DNA of 64,000 bases from positions 62,001 through 126,000 of the forward strand of contig CANNDF010000007.1 of NCBI GenBank assembly GCA_947503305.1, written 5' to 3'. The DNA comes from an uncultured Dokdonia sp. (GTDB lineage: Bacteria; Bacteroidota; Bacteroidia; Flavobacteriales; Flavobacteriaceae). Positions 34,514 through 45,600 of the stretch are shown piece by piece. Below the pieces are notes generated by a model, which searched no databases, was not told where the DNA came from, and saw nothing but the letters and a program-made list of their open reading frames with translations. A program made the position numbers and the translations under genes. How positions within the stretch are numbered: the first letter of the stretch is position 1; each line of letters begins with the position of its first letter.

Positions 34514-35101
34514 ATGCGTAAACTCATCTTAAATGAAGCTTTTGGTATTATAGCACTTACCGTTTTATTGATACCACAAATAGCACATACCATTTATGTT
34601 TTCAAAATTAATAGTCAGTACACAGACCCTTGGTTTGGCTGGTGCTATGCGATAGGAATAGATTTGGCAATCCTAATATTTACGGTAAAAGGATGGACTC
34701 GCACCGCTTACGCCTATTTTGCTGGTACGCTAGCTCATAATTTAGTCTATCAATTCTACCCAGAAAGTATGTTGAGCTCCGTTTTAATATGCATAATGCT
34801 CTCTGCAACCATCTTTAGTTTTAGTCACTTATTTTACCACAAAGATAAAGCGGTGGAGCACAATGATACCGCAACACAACCGCAAGCTAGTGCAGAGGCT
34901 TTGCGCATAACCACAGCGATAAAAGCGGGTATCCACTTTGAGGCACAACCGTATTTATGCCCTGAATGCAAACAGTCGTTTGCTAGTACTAAGAAACTAA
35001 ATGGCCATATAAGTGGTCACAAGCAAAAGGATACGTGGTTTGCAAATGACTATGGTAATTGGGAAAAAGAGAATGCTAGTCGAGCTAAATTCTATAATTA
35101 G
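34514..35101 (+). CDS. Membrane protein with a C-terminal C2H2 zinc finger
   Basis: 195 aa. Four hydrophobic helices (about 9-28, 42-60, 66-83 and 90-108) form the first half. The second half is soluble and has YLCPECKQSFASTKKLNGH then SGHK, a classical C2H2 finger (C-x2-C-x12-H-x3-H). C2H2 fingers of this exact form are rare in bacteria. The role is unknown; it might bind DNA or protein at the membrane. The cargo block starting at 35106 ends 5 bp beyond its stop. Confidence 0.65.
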   Translation: MRKLILNEAFGIIALTVLLIPQIAHTIYVFKINSQYTDPWFGWCYAIGIDLAILIFTVKGWTRTAYAYFAGTLAHNLVYQFYPESMLSSVLICIMLSATIFSFSHLFYHKDKAVEHNDTATQPQASAEALRITTAIKAGIHFEAQPYLCPECKQSFASTKKLNGHISGHKQKDTWFANDYGNWEKENASRAKFYN

Positions 35102-35105
35102 ATAT

Positions 35106-36815
35106 CTACCAAAAGTGATACCTGCCACTCTGTTTTTCAACAAGTAGTTTTTCATTTTTAAAGCCCATTCCTTTATGGTATTGCTGGTCAAAAACTGCTA
35201 CCATATTGGGATGTGTTTTTATCAAAGGCGCTTTCTCTATCGTTTTTTTTGTTAACGTTCCTGTAAGATAGCCTCCGCAAATTTCTAGCTCATCGCTACA
35301 AACTAATGTACCGTGAAGTTCTTCTCTAAAGCGTAGGTAGTCTATAAGATAATGAGGTTTCTTTTTCTTCGCAATAAGCGTGAGAATGAATACTTCAAAA
35401 TCATCCAGTTTTACTGCCCAAGGATATACCTCTTCTCCAACATCTAAGAGAGTAGATAGATCATTTTGAACTTGACCAAAGGAGTTTAGGTTTACAATAA
35501 TCGCAAAATCGTTATCTTCATATTGTGTGGTATCTAGTTCTTTAATTAGGTTGCCATTTTTGTCCTCAATTTTTAATGGAACTTGTGATGCAAATTTATC
35601 CTGTACTCGTTTTACTTGCGTGTATCCATAACCGATGCAGTCATTAAAATCATCTTTAATTCTTGGGAATGCTCTGTCGGGATCTCGTAGAGGTTCTCTC
35701 AAATTATATCCTTTTGCTTCAATAATAAAGGCGTATTCTTTCCAGAGTATTAACACATCTTGCTCACAAGCATCTACGTAGTAGCTGGTAAATATTTCTA
35801 TCTCATCTTTAAAAAACTTTTTAAATAACTCAACTATTCGTATCTCAAGTAATTGCCCTTTACAAGCAATTAATTTGTCTTTGCTCTTACTGGTGCTACT
35901 GCAGGTCTCTTGTAATAATGCTTCTATAGCGTGTATTACCTGTTTCACTTCAAAGACTTGATGTAACCCATCATTAAGTCTAACAATTGGTGTGTTGTAT
36001 AATGGATTACCCGGTTTTGTAGCCGTATAGTATAAAAAGTGTGATGGTGCGCGCGAGCAAGACAATAGGCCTAAAATGGTGTTTACCTGTTCTAAAGAAA
36101 GACTTTCATTTACGAGGTCTTCAGGAAAAAACCTGTCAATTATTCCCTTGTCCATCATATAGGTCATCATAGGCATTTGTGCCTCAAAATTTGCTAAGAA
36201 AAAAGATGGCATATCTGGAGCAGGAGCAGGCTTTAAGTTTGTATATTTTTCCCAATGAGGTCGCATCGCAATTCCTTTTGGACCTATTGCACGAAAGTTG
36301 TTTTGTAGATATGCATCAAGCACATTGTAAAAGGTAATAAGTGTATCTGTGGTAACTCCAATTTTCTCTTCAATTATAGAATTAAAGGGTAAGTACAAAT
36401 CGGTTATCCAGTTTATTATTTGTTCCTCGTAATTAAGTGGGCCTTGATTAAAATAAGATAGAAAAGAAGGCATTGCAACCTTTCTTATTTTTAGCCATTC
36501 TTCATCTACTTTTTCCCCATCTTTAGGGAAGAATAAAAGTTCATATTCTTTTTCTATTTCGTTAAGCAATCGTACAATTTCGTTCCATTTTTCGGGTGTG
36601 TATTGTATGTCTTCACTTTTTGAATCATCTGAAGAAATTAAGAGCCCACCTAAAAAGTAAAGCTGTCTTAAAGGAGACGAGAGCATCCCAAGTTGGTCTT
36701 GAGCACGACCAGAAGCAATACTCTGGGTTAATGCGGTTAAGTCACCAAGAAACCATTGTGTGTCATAAGTAGCGACAAGATCCTTTAATTCTTGACATTT
36801 TTTTTCTAAGCTCAT
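35106..36815 (-). CDS. PD-(D/E)XK/NERD-like nuclease-domain protein (cargo)
   Basis: 569 aa. A helical N-terminal half (about 1-280) is followed near residues 345-375 by CEQDVLILWKEYAFIIEAKG, a D-x(n)-E-x-K motif of the PD-(D/E)XK superfamily, with LEIRIVELFKKFF helix just before it. The context (two other nuclease-like genes, opposite strand to the backbone) suggests a defence role. It is the third gene of the block, ending 5 bp from the zinc-finger gene. The N-terminus matches no family I know. Cargo is visibly more A+T-rich than the backbone. Confidence 0.55.
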   Translation of the reverse strand: MSLEKKCQELKDLVATYDTQWFLGDLTALTQSIASGRAQDQLGMLSSPLRQLYFLGGLLISSDDSKSEDIQYTPEKWNEIVRLLNEIEKEYELLFFPKDGEKVDEEWLKIRKVAMPSFLSYFNQGPLNYEEQIINWITDLYLPFNSIIEEKIGVTTDTLITFYNVLDAYLQNNFRAIGPKGIAMRPHWEKYTNLKPAPAPDMPSFFLANFEAQMPMMTYMMDKGIIDRFFPEDLVNESLSLEQVNTILGLLSCSRAPSHFLYYTATKPGNPLYNTPIVRLNDGLHQVFEVKQVIHAIEALLQETCSSTSKSKDKLIACKGQLLEIRIVELFKKFFKDEIEIFTSYYVDACEQDVLILWKEYAFIIEAKGYNLREPLRDPDRAFPRIKDDFNDCIGYGYTQVKRVQDKFASQVPLKIEDKNGNLIKELDTTQYEDNDFAIIVNLNSFGQVQNDLSTLLDVGEEVYPWAVKLDDFEVFILTLIAKKKKPHYLIDYLRFREELHGTLVCSDELEICGGYLTGTLTKKTIEKAPLIKTHPNMVAVFDQQYHKGMGFKNEKLLVEKQSGRYHFW

Positions 36816-36852
36816 TGTTGCGATACGTTTTTATCAATACGTAAAGGTAATT

Positions 36853-37806
36853 TTAAATCAATAGCTTTAACTGGTTGCCGTTTTCTAAATAAGTATTCAT
36901 TCTTAGAAAAGCCCTGCCTAAATCATTTAAGGAGAAGATTAAGCGGTAAAAGTGTATCTCTCCTCCACCCGTATCTATGTAACGAATACGTGGTAATCCC
37001 GAAACATATTCTTGCCAGGAGATAGTAGTGCCTGCATACGTTTTCTCTTCAGGATCCCAAACGCCATAATTGTTATAAAATTCTTCAGTATCGTAATCGT
37101 CGTAGTACTCTTCGTCTATTTCAAACTCTGCCCAAGGGAAGATGGAGTACACATCTTGTTCGGGACTAAAGTGAACATATCCACCTTCACTTAGTAATTT
37201 ATCTTCATAATTCTTCTCACTTACCTTAATGATTTTGATATGTGCGTGACCAGCAGTTTTATTTGCCCGTTGTTCAATTTCTAGTACTATTTGCTGTCCT
37301 TTAACGACACGCTCTATTAATTTTCTATGAATGCCTAAACGCTGTAACCTCTGGAAATAGATAGGTAGTTTATTCATTCCTTTTATCTTCGAGATGGCAT
37401 TATGATTAAGTGTTTGCTTAATTGGTATTTCTACTTTCCAGCCTTTTGGTGTGGTAGTGATTGTTTCAGATGTTATTTTTTGCCAGATGGTGTTATTGTC
37501 GTCAGGATTATGAAGTACAATAATTATTGGTAAAGAATGATTAAGCCAATAATCAAGATGTGTTTGAGAGCCTCTGTAAATCACATCACCAAAGCGGTCT
37601 GTTTTAAAATAACTCGCTCCAGTTTTAATTTGAACACCTATAAGCTGTCCCGTTGGGTTATGGTTTACACAAATCTCTACTTCCATATCTACACCCATAT
37701 CAGACTCAAGGATGCGTCTAGTAATCCAGCCAAATTATTTTATAAAAATTCGCTCTGTAGCATTAACGCCCATGTGTTGTGTTGGGTCATATCTTTTGTT
37801 TGTCAT
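36853..37806 (-). pseudogene. DUF4365-family nuclease-like protein, interrupted by an in-frame stop
   Basis: The reading frame opens at an ATG (37804-37806) with MTNKRYDPTQHMGVNATERI, hits TAA at 37735-37737 (codon 24), and continues in the same frame to 36853. The parts on both sides make one DUF4365 protein: FGWITRRILESDMGVDMEVEI then PTGQLIGVQIKTG, with D...E and Q-x-K positions of the PD-(D/E)XK fold. A shorter version could start at the ATG at 37698 (281 aa) but would lose the first conserved helix. Either a nonsense mutation, a readthrough case or a sequencing error. Neighbours are two other nuclease-like genes. Confidence 0.7.
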
Positions 37807-37851
37807 TTAAAACAGGATTTATCTAAACTATTTCTATATCCTTTTATTATT

Positions 37852-39309
37852 TTACTCTTCAGACCAGCTACTGACTAGATTAACCAAATCAAGGTTTGAA
37901 ATTTTCTTTAGTCTGGATTCGTCAAGTATTTTAAAAATAACATTGCCATAATCTAGATAAATGGGCTTAGTAGCAAAGTCCCAAGTCTTTCTTCTATACT
38001 TCCATTGATATCCGTAAAGTCCTTTGTAACTGTTCATAATCTCCACTTTTCGTTTTTCAATATAATCGTAAACTTCAGATTCACTTTTTGCCTTTTCTAC
38101 TTCTTCAGTTCTATAAGTGTTTTGCAGATTAGATTCTTTCTTGGTTAGTTTTTTTCTCCATTTATTTTTTTTCTCCTTATTCTTTTTGAAAGTACTCTTA
38201 ATTGCATTTTTCTCTTTTTTTAGGATAGTTTCGATAGCATTTCGGACTATTTTTTTCTGAAGCTTTATTTTAATTTTATTTTCAGTTATTGCTTTTTCCA
38301 AAACACTTTTTTCGTTAATTATTTCCTTGATTGCAGACACAAAATTCATTATCAATGTATAATTAGAATTTCTTCCCATTCTTTTGTAATCTTCAGGAGA
38401 TTTAAAGTCTATGACTTCCAGAAATAAAGAATTAATAGTATCCTTTTTAATCATTTTGCAAACTTTGAAATGCTTGGGTTTAATCTGATCAAAGCTGATT
38501 ACAGAGTAATTTTCATAACCCTTAATAGTACATTTTTCTAGTTGATCAATCCTATTCAAAAGTGATTCTTTTTCTTTTATTTGAATACTTAATTTCTTTT
38601 TTGATTCCTGAAGGTGGTTGAATTCCTCTTTTATTTTGGGATCGAGTTCCTTCAATGCCCCATAGAAGCCATAGACATTTTGTAAAAAATCTTCCGTAGT
38701 TTTCTTCAAATTATTTCTTAAGACTTTTATATCATTGAGACTGCTCTTTAAAGAATCTGTTTTCCATTTTATAGAGCGTAATTCATTCTCTATATCAGAT
38801 ATATTTTCCTTAATTTTTTCAACCTCTGGGCTATCATAATTTTTATGTTCATAATGGTTGTAGCTATAATATTCGCGATCCAAACGTTTTAATTGACTCG
38901 TCACCTCACTCCATAATGTTATATTTTTATTGAATTTTTGAGCATTAATAACCCAAATCATATTGTTATAAAAATTCTCTCTAGCCTTTACATCAAATGA
39001 AGAAATTGATGAATTTTGAAACTCAACTACTAGACCTTTTGGAGTTTTGACATCAGCTCTATGTTCTTCTCCATTTTTACGAACAACAACTTCTTGCCAG
39101 TCAATAGGGAAAATGCCTTTCCATTCTCGATGCCATTCTGTTTCATTTTCTTTCCAAGAATCACAAAGCGTTGCATCAATATGCTTCCAATGATGTATAT
39201 AAATTTCACCACAATATGCTCGAACATCATTTTTACAAGTTTGACAAATACCTAGACCTCCTTTAGTTGGTTGGATTCTATTTCCTTTTTCATTTAAAGC
39301 TATCAGCAT
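37852..39309 (-). CDS. CoiA-like nuclease with long coiled coil (cargo)
   Basis: 485 aa. The first 110 residues match the competence protein CoiA: Cys pairs (GICQTCKNDVRAYCGEIYIHHWKH), WHREWK and the catalytic signature EHRADVKTPKGLVVEFQNS, with Asp86 and Glu96-x-Gln98. From about 150 to 420 the protein is mostly coiled coil with Lys/Glu-rich helices (SLLNRIDQLEK and KKEKNAIKSTFKKNKEKKNK). It is the first gene of the leftward block. CoiA acts in DNA uptake in Gram-positives, but here, next to other nucleases in an element, a defence or DNA-processing role is more likely. Confidence 0.65.
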   Translation of the reverse strand: MLIALNEKGNRIQPTKGGLGICQTCKNDVRAYCGEIYIHHWKHIDATLCDSWKENETEWHREWKGIFPIDWQEVVVRKNGEEHRADVKTPKGLVVEFQNSSISSFDVKARENFYNNMIWVINAQKFNKNITLWSEVTSQLKRLDREYYSYNHYEHKNYDSPEVEKIKENISDIENELRSIKWKTDSLKSSLNDIKVLRNNLKKTTEDFLQNVYGFYGALKELDPKIKEEFNHLQESKKKLSIQIKEKESLLNRIDQLEKCTIKGYENYSVISFDQIKPKHFKVCKMIKKDTINSLFLEVIDFKSPEDYKRMGRNSNYTLIMNFVSAIKEIINEKSVLEKAITENKIKIKLQKKIVRNAIETILKKEKNAIKSTFKKNKEKKNKWRKKLTKKESNLQNTYRTEEVEKAKSESEVYDYIEKRKVEIMNSYKGLYGYQWKYRRKTWDFATKPIYLDYGNVIFKILDESRLKKISNLDLVNLVSSWSEE

Positions 39310-39522
39310 TTATTCATTTATTATTTCAATCTCTCAAGATAAATATTATTGAAAAAGTATCACCAAGTATATTCCATTTTATCCCACCCATAAATTCAAA
39401 TCCCTTGCCATTGCTGCGATTCCCTCTTTAAGCTTTATTTCAATATAATCTCAGCGTACCAAAGTACATTTCCGTAAAGTCAATCAAGCGACTCTCAAAT
39501 CTATATTTATCCTAAATCACTA

Positions 39523-39553
39523 GAAAAACTATCTCCTTAAGGAAAGAGTTTTC
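39523..39553. promoter_or_regulatory. Imperfect inverted repeat upstream of the methylase gene
   Basis: GAAAAACTATCTCC (39523-39536), loop TTAA and GGAAAGAGTTTTC form a stem with two mismatches and a bulge. It lies 17 bp before the methylase ATG, in the 260-bp gap after the cargo block. It may be an operator or leader hairpin. Confidence 0.3.
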
Positions 39554-39569
39554 AAGATGAAGGATATAA

Positions 39570-42182
39570 ATGGAGCTATCGATTACAGAAAATAAAAAGA
39601 AAAAAGGCATAGAACTTTCCTTTAGTGAAGAGCTACCTCAGAAGCTTGCGACTTTTCTTAAGGAACTAGGCTTTAAGGAAGCATTGCGCAATCCTTTGAA
39701 ATGGTATGCAGATGCCCATCCTGCCTACCAAAATTTTGCTACTTCCTTAAGTGAGGTGCTTTCAAATAATAGTGATTGGGAAACGGTTAATATCTATCCC
39801 TCTTTTAAACCTTCTTTAGAAAATATAGATTCCAACAAGTTTAGTGTCATTACCATCTACTTTCAAGGAACTGAAAAAGCGAAACAGCAAGATTATGTTC
39901 TGTTTGATTCTTACAAGAAAGTTGCTTTAGAAATAGCCACCCATTTTGCAATGATACAATATGGCGATACACTTAAACATATCGAGGTCTATCCACGCAA
40001 CTATAAGCGAAAGGCTCGTGAACTTTTTAAAGAAGGTAAAATCATTCAACTCGTTCCAGAAGAAGAAACTGAAAATATAAAAGAAGGTTTGCTTTTAGAA
40101 AAAGATGATGCAATTACTACGGAAGAAAACAAACCAGAAACAGCCAAACCAAAAACTAATCTTTTAAGAGAAACTACAGTCTCCGTAATTGAAACACTTG
40201 AAGAAGTAGAACAAAATTTAGAAGGCGAAGCCGAAACAATCATAGCCACAACAATCAATGATTTAGTAGAAGCTTTAGAACAAACACGTGAACTTCCTTT
40301 TAAAAATCAACTAAACAAAGCCATTCTCATTTTCAAAGATTGGGTTAACGACCTAGATGCGGACACCAGATTAATAGTAAGCGCAGCAATGAGTAAGTTA
40401 ACCCAGCTTATGGATGGTACTGCAATTGATTCCGAAAACAGTAAGGAAGAAAATCTTGTAACCATCAAGGATATTTTCAATCGAGATAAAATCATTCCTA
40501 ATGTGCTTGTCCCTTCTCAAGCTGGCGAGCCTTTTCAATCTGGCGGACTCAATATCGGCGATGGCAATTTCTTGAAATTTAAGTTTCCACAGCTTTACAA
40601 AATCAATGATGAGACGCTTTCTCAAGTTTCTCCAGTAGCCTTATTCCAATTATCGCAAATGGCACACCCTAAAGATTACGGAATGTTTGTGAACCGTAGT
40701 GCATTACTTAGAGAATTGGAATCTCGTGGTCGTAAAGCTTTTGAAACATTGGGTTTTCCAACGGATTTAGATTATCCATACGTAAATATTCATACAGGCT
40801 ACAAAAGTGTTTCAACACTAGCTTCTCAAATAGGAGCTTATGATGATAGACACCAATGGTGGTCTGCGGTAGAGCATTCAAGACCTGTAGCCGATTTAGA
40901 AAAAGGAATTACCATCATCGATGACCTTTTATTGGAATTAGTAGAACAGCAAACGGAATACATCAATCCCAAAACCAACAAGCCCAAAACTGATAAAAAA
41001 TCAAAAGAAGCTTTTAATGATATTGAATGGGAAAAGAATCGCTTGGAACGTTCTAAGCAAGTCATCGTTGATTATTTAGAAAACCATAAATCACAATCGC
41101 CTGTTCCAGCGATGCCAGAACCCAAACCATCTAAGGAAAAAGAAGTACCCAACGACTACCTCGATAAAGTCATTGCTATTATGCATACCGCTTTCGCGAA
41201 AGCGGAACGTCTATCTAAAAAGAAGATTGAAAAACTCAAAGAAGAAACTAAAGCACCTACAATGGGCTCACTTTGGGAAGCGGTGGAACTCAGCTGGCTT
41301 TTATGGTACAAAATGCTTTACAAAGAACCCATTTCCTTTGAAGCACGACTCAAAAAGATGGTGCAATTCTGGAATAATGTGCAACCGACTTATGCCTATT
41401 CCGACAGTAGCAAAGAACTGTACAAACAATATTCTACACCTTGCCCTATTGGAGCCATCGTAGCACAATACACGGGGATGGATGAAGCCGAATTCATCTT
41501 CGAGCCTAGCGCTGGAAATGGTTTATTACTCGTCGGAGCAAATCCTAGAATTACACATGTTAACGAAATTGACAAAAGCCGAAAACAATCGTTGGAATAT
41601 CAAGGTTTCGTTAGGATTACCTCTGAAAACGCAGCAAGACCATTTCCAGAAATGATGCACAAAGTTCACGATGTGGTGGTCACTAATCCACCATTTGCGA
41701 GTTGGGATGATACGAAATTTGATAAGGAACGTATCATTCAAAAGTATTTCCATAAACATCGCGGTCTTGCAAATCATATCCGTCTGGAGCATTTAATGGC
41801 TGGACTAGCATTGTACACGATGAAAGATCATGGCAAAGCTGCCATTATTATAATGGGTCACGTCTATTTTGGTGATGACGGACTCTTTGCAAAATACCGT
41901 CCGTTTTTCAATTGGTTGTACCGTCACTATAAAGTAGATGACATTATTAATATGAACAGCTACAAGCTGTATAATAAGCAAGGTGCAGTTACTAAAACGA
42001 TGCTCATTCTCATCGGTGGTCGAAAATCTAAACCTGCAGGCGTAGCACCTAACAAAAGTGAGCAACCGCATCTGGAAGATATGGTCGAGACTTTTGAAGA
42101 TTTATGGACGCGAACCAAATCCCACATTAAAGCTCATATAGATACCATCATTCAACAGCTAAAAACTGCACAAATACAATGA
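39570..42182 (+). CDS. DNA adenine methyltransferase, backbone (DarB-like N-terminal partner)
   Basis: 870 aa. The C-terminal third has methyltransferase motif I FEPSAGNGLLLVG (about residue 640) and motif IV NPPF in DVVVTNPPFASW (about 706). The N-terminal half is helical with charged linkers and no known catalytic motif. Pairing with the helicase gene at 42597 resembles phage P1 DarB, where both domains are in one protein that protects injected DNA from type I restriction; here the two are separate genes with a small gene between. One exact palindrome copy is in frame (HTAFAKAERL). Stop overlaps the next start by 4 bp. Confidence 0.75.
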   Translation: MELSITENKKKKGIELSFSEELPQKLATFLKELGFKEALRNPLKWYADAHPAYQNFATSLSEVLSNNSDWETVNIYPSFKPSLENIDSNKFSVITIYFQGTEKAKQQDYVLFDSYKKVALEIATHFAMIQYGDTLKHIEVYPRNYKRKARELFKEGKIIQLVPEEETENIKEGLLLEKDDAITTEENKPETAKPKTNLLRETTVSVIETLEEVEQNLEGEAETIIATTINDLVEALEQTRELPFKNQLNKAILIFKDWVNDLDADTRLIVSAAMSKLTQLMDGTAIDSENSKEENLVTIKDIFNRDKIIPNVLVPSQAGEPFQSGGLNIGDGNFLKFKFPQLYKINDETLSQVSPVALFQLSQMAHPKDYGMFVNRSALLRELESRGRKAFETLGFPTDLDYPYVNIHTGYKSVSTLASQIGAYDDRHQWWSAVEHSRPVADLEKGITIIDDLLLELVEQQTEYINPKTNKPKTDKKSKEAFNDIEWEKNRLERSKQVIVDYLENHKSQSPVPAMPEPKPSKEKEVPNDYLDKVIAIMHTAFAKAERLSKKKIEKLKEETKAPTMGSLWEAVELSWLLWYKMLYKEPISFEARLKKMVQFWNNVQPTYAYSDSSKELYKQYSTPCPIGAIVAQYTGMDEAEFIFEPSAGNGLLLVGANPRITHVNEIDKSRKQSLEYQGFVRITSENAARPFPEMMHKVHDVVVTNPPFASWDDTKFDKERIIQKYFHKHRGLANHIRLEHLMAGLALYTMKDHGKAAIIIMGHVYFGDDGLFAKYRPFFNWLYRHYKVDDIINMNSYKLYNKQGAVTKTMLILIGGRKSKPAGVAPNKSEQPHLEDMVETFEDLWTRTKSHIKAHIDTIIQQLKTAQIQ
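41190..41203. repeat. Dispersed palindrome, in-frame copy in the element methylase
   Basis: Exact copy encoding AFAKA in the linker before the methyltransferase domain. Confidence 0.85.
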
Positions 42183-42604
42183 TTTATTTCAATAATCAAT
42201 TAATGCCAAACAATACGAGCGCTAAGCTCTTTATGGTTACAAACACTAAATCTTTTGAACGCTATGAGGACCACGAAGCTGCGCTTTACATACAATTACA
42301 CCAACTGGTGGAGCACGCTTTCGCGAAAGGTGAAAACCCAATTGCTCTTATTGAAGATTATCTGGAGCTGGTCTATACCGAAGGTAAATCGGTAGCAGAA
42401 ATTGCCGACTTTTTAGCGCATACCGATAAGATGCAACTCGCACTTTGGACACTTAAAGAAAGTTGGGATAAAATGGATGATAGCGCACCTCAAGATTCTC
42501 TGCTTTATGGAAGTGGAATGGACAAAGAAGAAGCCATTCAGCTGTATTCAGAAATCACATTACGAACCTATTTAGAAGCCTTAGCCCAACACCAGAATGA
42601 GTAA
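42179..42604 (+). CDS. Small acidic linker-gene protein between methylase and helicase
   Basis: 141 aa, acidic, helical. It overlaps the methylase gene by 4 bp and the helicase gene by 8 bp, so the three proteins are likely made together. It contains a one-mismatch palindrome copy (42317-42330) in frame as HAFAKGENP. No family is recognised; it may be a subunit joining the two enzymes. Confidence 0.5.
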   Translation: MIYFNNQLMPNNTSAKLFMVTNTKSFERYEDHEAALYIQLHQLVEHAFAKGENPIALIEDYLELVYTEGKSVAEIADFLAHTDKMQLALWTLKESWDKMDDSAPQDSLLYGSGMDKEEAIQLYSEITLRTYLEALAQHQNE

Positions 42605-45600
42605 TCAAGAATTAGAAATAGAACAGGCGGACTTCAAACAAAATGCGCAAGAAGTCGCACAGCTTGCCTCTCAGGAAAGTGCTTTAGTGGAATACATTCC
42701 TAAATCAAAAGCACCGTACCGAATGAACACACTTATTCCTCGTAATATGGCTTTTGAAGTGCAGAAATCCTTAAACAGTATTGTCAAGGCAAAAGGCAAT
42801 ATTGACAATTATGTGCGCAACGAACTCAAATATGAATCTACTAAACAACTCTGGAAAGGTTTAGGAGCGGAACAAATAGATGCTGTTGGTCTCTATCTCA
42901 AACAATTTGAAAAAGAGCAAGGCATTATTATAGCAGACCAGACAGGAATAGGTAAAGGTCGGCAGGCTGCTGCGGTGATACGACACGCGGTTATGAACGA
43001 TTATATTCCTGTCTTTTTTACCAAGAAACCAGACCTCTTTACCGATATGTATCGCGACTTAAAAGCGATAGGTTTTGAGAATATCAGACCGTTTATTGTG
43101 AATACAGATACCAATGCTAAAATCAAAGATGCAGATGGTAATGTGGTGTTTAGTCCACTCAATAGTTCTGCTCAAGCTGATTTAATTTCTAATGAAATTG
43201 AATTCCCTACAGAAAGTCAAGAGTCCATCGAATATCATAAAAAGATTGGTAAAAAATTACCAGACCCAGACAAAGTCCCAACGATAAAAATTCCACAAAC
43301 GCTTGACCATTTACCATTGGGTTATGATATGATTTTTGCAACCTATTCTCAGGTGCAATCGGCACATCCGTATAAACGAATGTGGATAGAAAAAATGGTG
43401 GCAAATGGTGTTGAGGGAAGTAAGAAATACAAAAAACTCGTATTCATTTTAGATGAATCGCATATGGCAGGCGGATTCGATTCTATCATCGGTACCTGGA
43501 TGCGTGAGGTATTACCACAAACCAAAGCCTGTTGTTTCTTAAGTGCCACATTTGCTAAGTATCCAGAAGTAATGCCATTTTATGCCAAGAAAACCGCCAT
43601 TGCTGAAACTGGATTAACCGATTCCAATTTTGTCCGTTCTATGACAAGTGGCGGGCTGGCTTTGCAAGAAATTGTAGCTTCTAATCTTTCGGAAAGCGGT
43701 CAGCTCATCAGACGCCAGCGTTCTAACGAAGGAATCAATGTCGACTACATCACACTCGATACCGAACCGCAAAGAAGTAAAAGTCGAGCGAGCGTTAACC
43801 GTATCATCAGTTTGATGAATGAAGTAGTTGCGTTTGAGCAGGAATTTGTTGCACCATTGTTGGCTGAAGTACACGCTTCCGCGAAAGCGCAGGGAGAACA
43901 TATGTCTTCCAAACCAAGAGGACTTGGTGTAAAGCAATCGCCCTATTTCTCACGTGTATTCAACATCATAGACCAAATGCTATTTGCGTTGAAGGTTAAA
44001 GATGTGGTGGCGCACACCATCAAATTACTGAAAGAAGACAAGAAAGTGGTCATTGCCTTTAAGTCCACAATGGGCGCTTTTCTGAAAGATTTAAACTTAG
44101 TAAGTGGTGATGTGATTCCTGAAGAGCAGCTTGACTTTACCAGAACCTTAGTCAAAGGATTAGACGGAATATTCAATTATAATTATGTAGCGATTGATGG
44201 CGAGAAAACCAGAGAACGCATAGCATTAGAAGAGCTGCCTCAGAATGGAATCGAGAAATACCACGACATCAAAAAACGAATGCTATTGGAAAGCTCTGGA
44301 CTTTCTATTTCGCCTATTGACGAGCTCATTCACTTATTACAAACTGAAAAGAAACCCAAACATTTAGGCGGTCACACGGATATGTATTTCAAAGTAGCTG
44401 AAGTCACAGGACGTAATCAGCGTATCGATTTAACCGATGATGAAGCTGTGGTAGAATCCTTCCGAAGTAATACCGAAAAATCATTCCGATTATTCAATAG
44501 TGGCGATTACGATGTGCTGCTTATCAATCAAAGTGGTAGTACTGGCTCATCGGCTCACGCGAGTAAAGACTTTAAAGACCAACGCCAGCGTGCAATGATT
44601 GTACATCAGTTTGAATTGGATATCAATACCGAAGTTCAAAAACGTGGGCGTATCAATCGTACTGGTCAAGTCAATTTACCTGAGTATTATTACATCACGA
44701 GTGATATTCCGACTGAAAAACGTTTAATGACAATGCTTAAAGCAAAATTAAAATCACTAGATGCTAATACCACAGGTTCCCAAAAAACAAATGATGATAC
44801 ACTTAAAAGTGCTGATTTCTTAAATAAATACGGAGATATCGCTGCGTGGAATTGGGTCGATGAGAATCAAGAAATGATGGAACAGCTCGGTTACCCTACC
44901 TATCAAAAACGAACCGATAAACAAGGAAATATCTTCTATGAGCGTAATGGTTTTAAAGATGGTGCCATTCGTCAGTTAACAGGAAGAGCTGGCTTACTGA
45001 AAGTGGAAGACCAAGATGCGCTATATGATGATTTGTTAGAACGTTACGACCATCAAATCAAGTTAGAAAAACAGCAAGGTACTTATGATTTAGAAACCGA
45101 ATTTTTGCCACTTGATGCCGAAGTAAAAAAGCGGTTTTTATTTCAAAAAGGACAAGGTGGACAAACACCTTTCGGGAAAGATACCGTGCGTGATATTACC
45201 ATTGTCAATAATTTGAAACGTCCGTTTACCAAACAAGATATTGACCAACGTATTCAAGAAGCCTTAAATGGAGAAAAACCTGTTCAGGTACGATTGAAGT
45301 TAGAAGACCAAATCAATGAAGCGTATCCTAAACTGTTAGAAGAGCGCAAAGCTAAACGTTTCAAAGTCATTGAAAAGCTTAAAGAAGACCGAGACGTTTT
45401 GCCCCAACGAGGTAGTGGAGAAACTGAAGAAGAAAATGAAAAGATACTTTCGGACTGGAACAAGCTGGAAGCGCTTATCAACCAAAAGACTTCGCAACTG
45501 GCTACGTATATGGCTGGATTGGAAAACATCCAGCGTATCATTTTACGATATATCAATATGTGGAATATTGGTGATGTAGTTCGTGTTCCTTTTATTGGAA

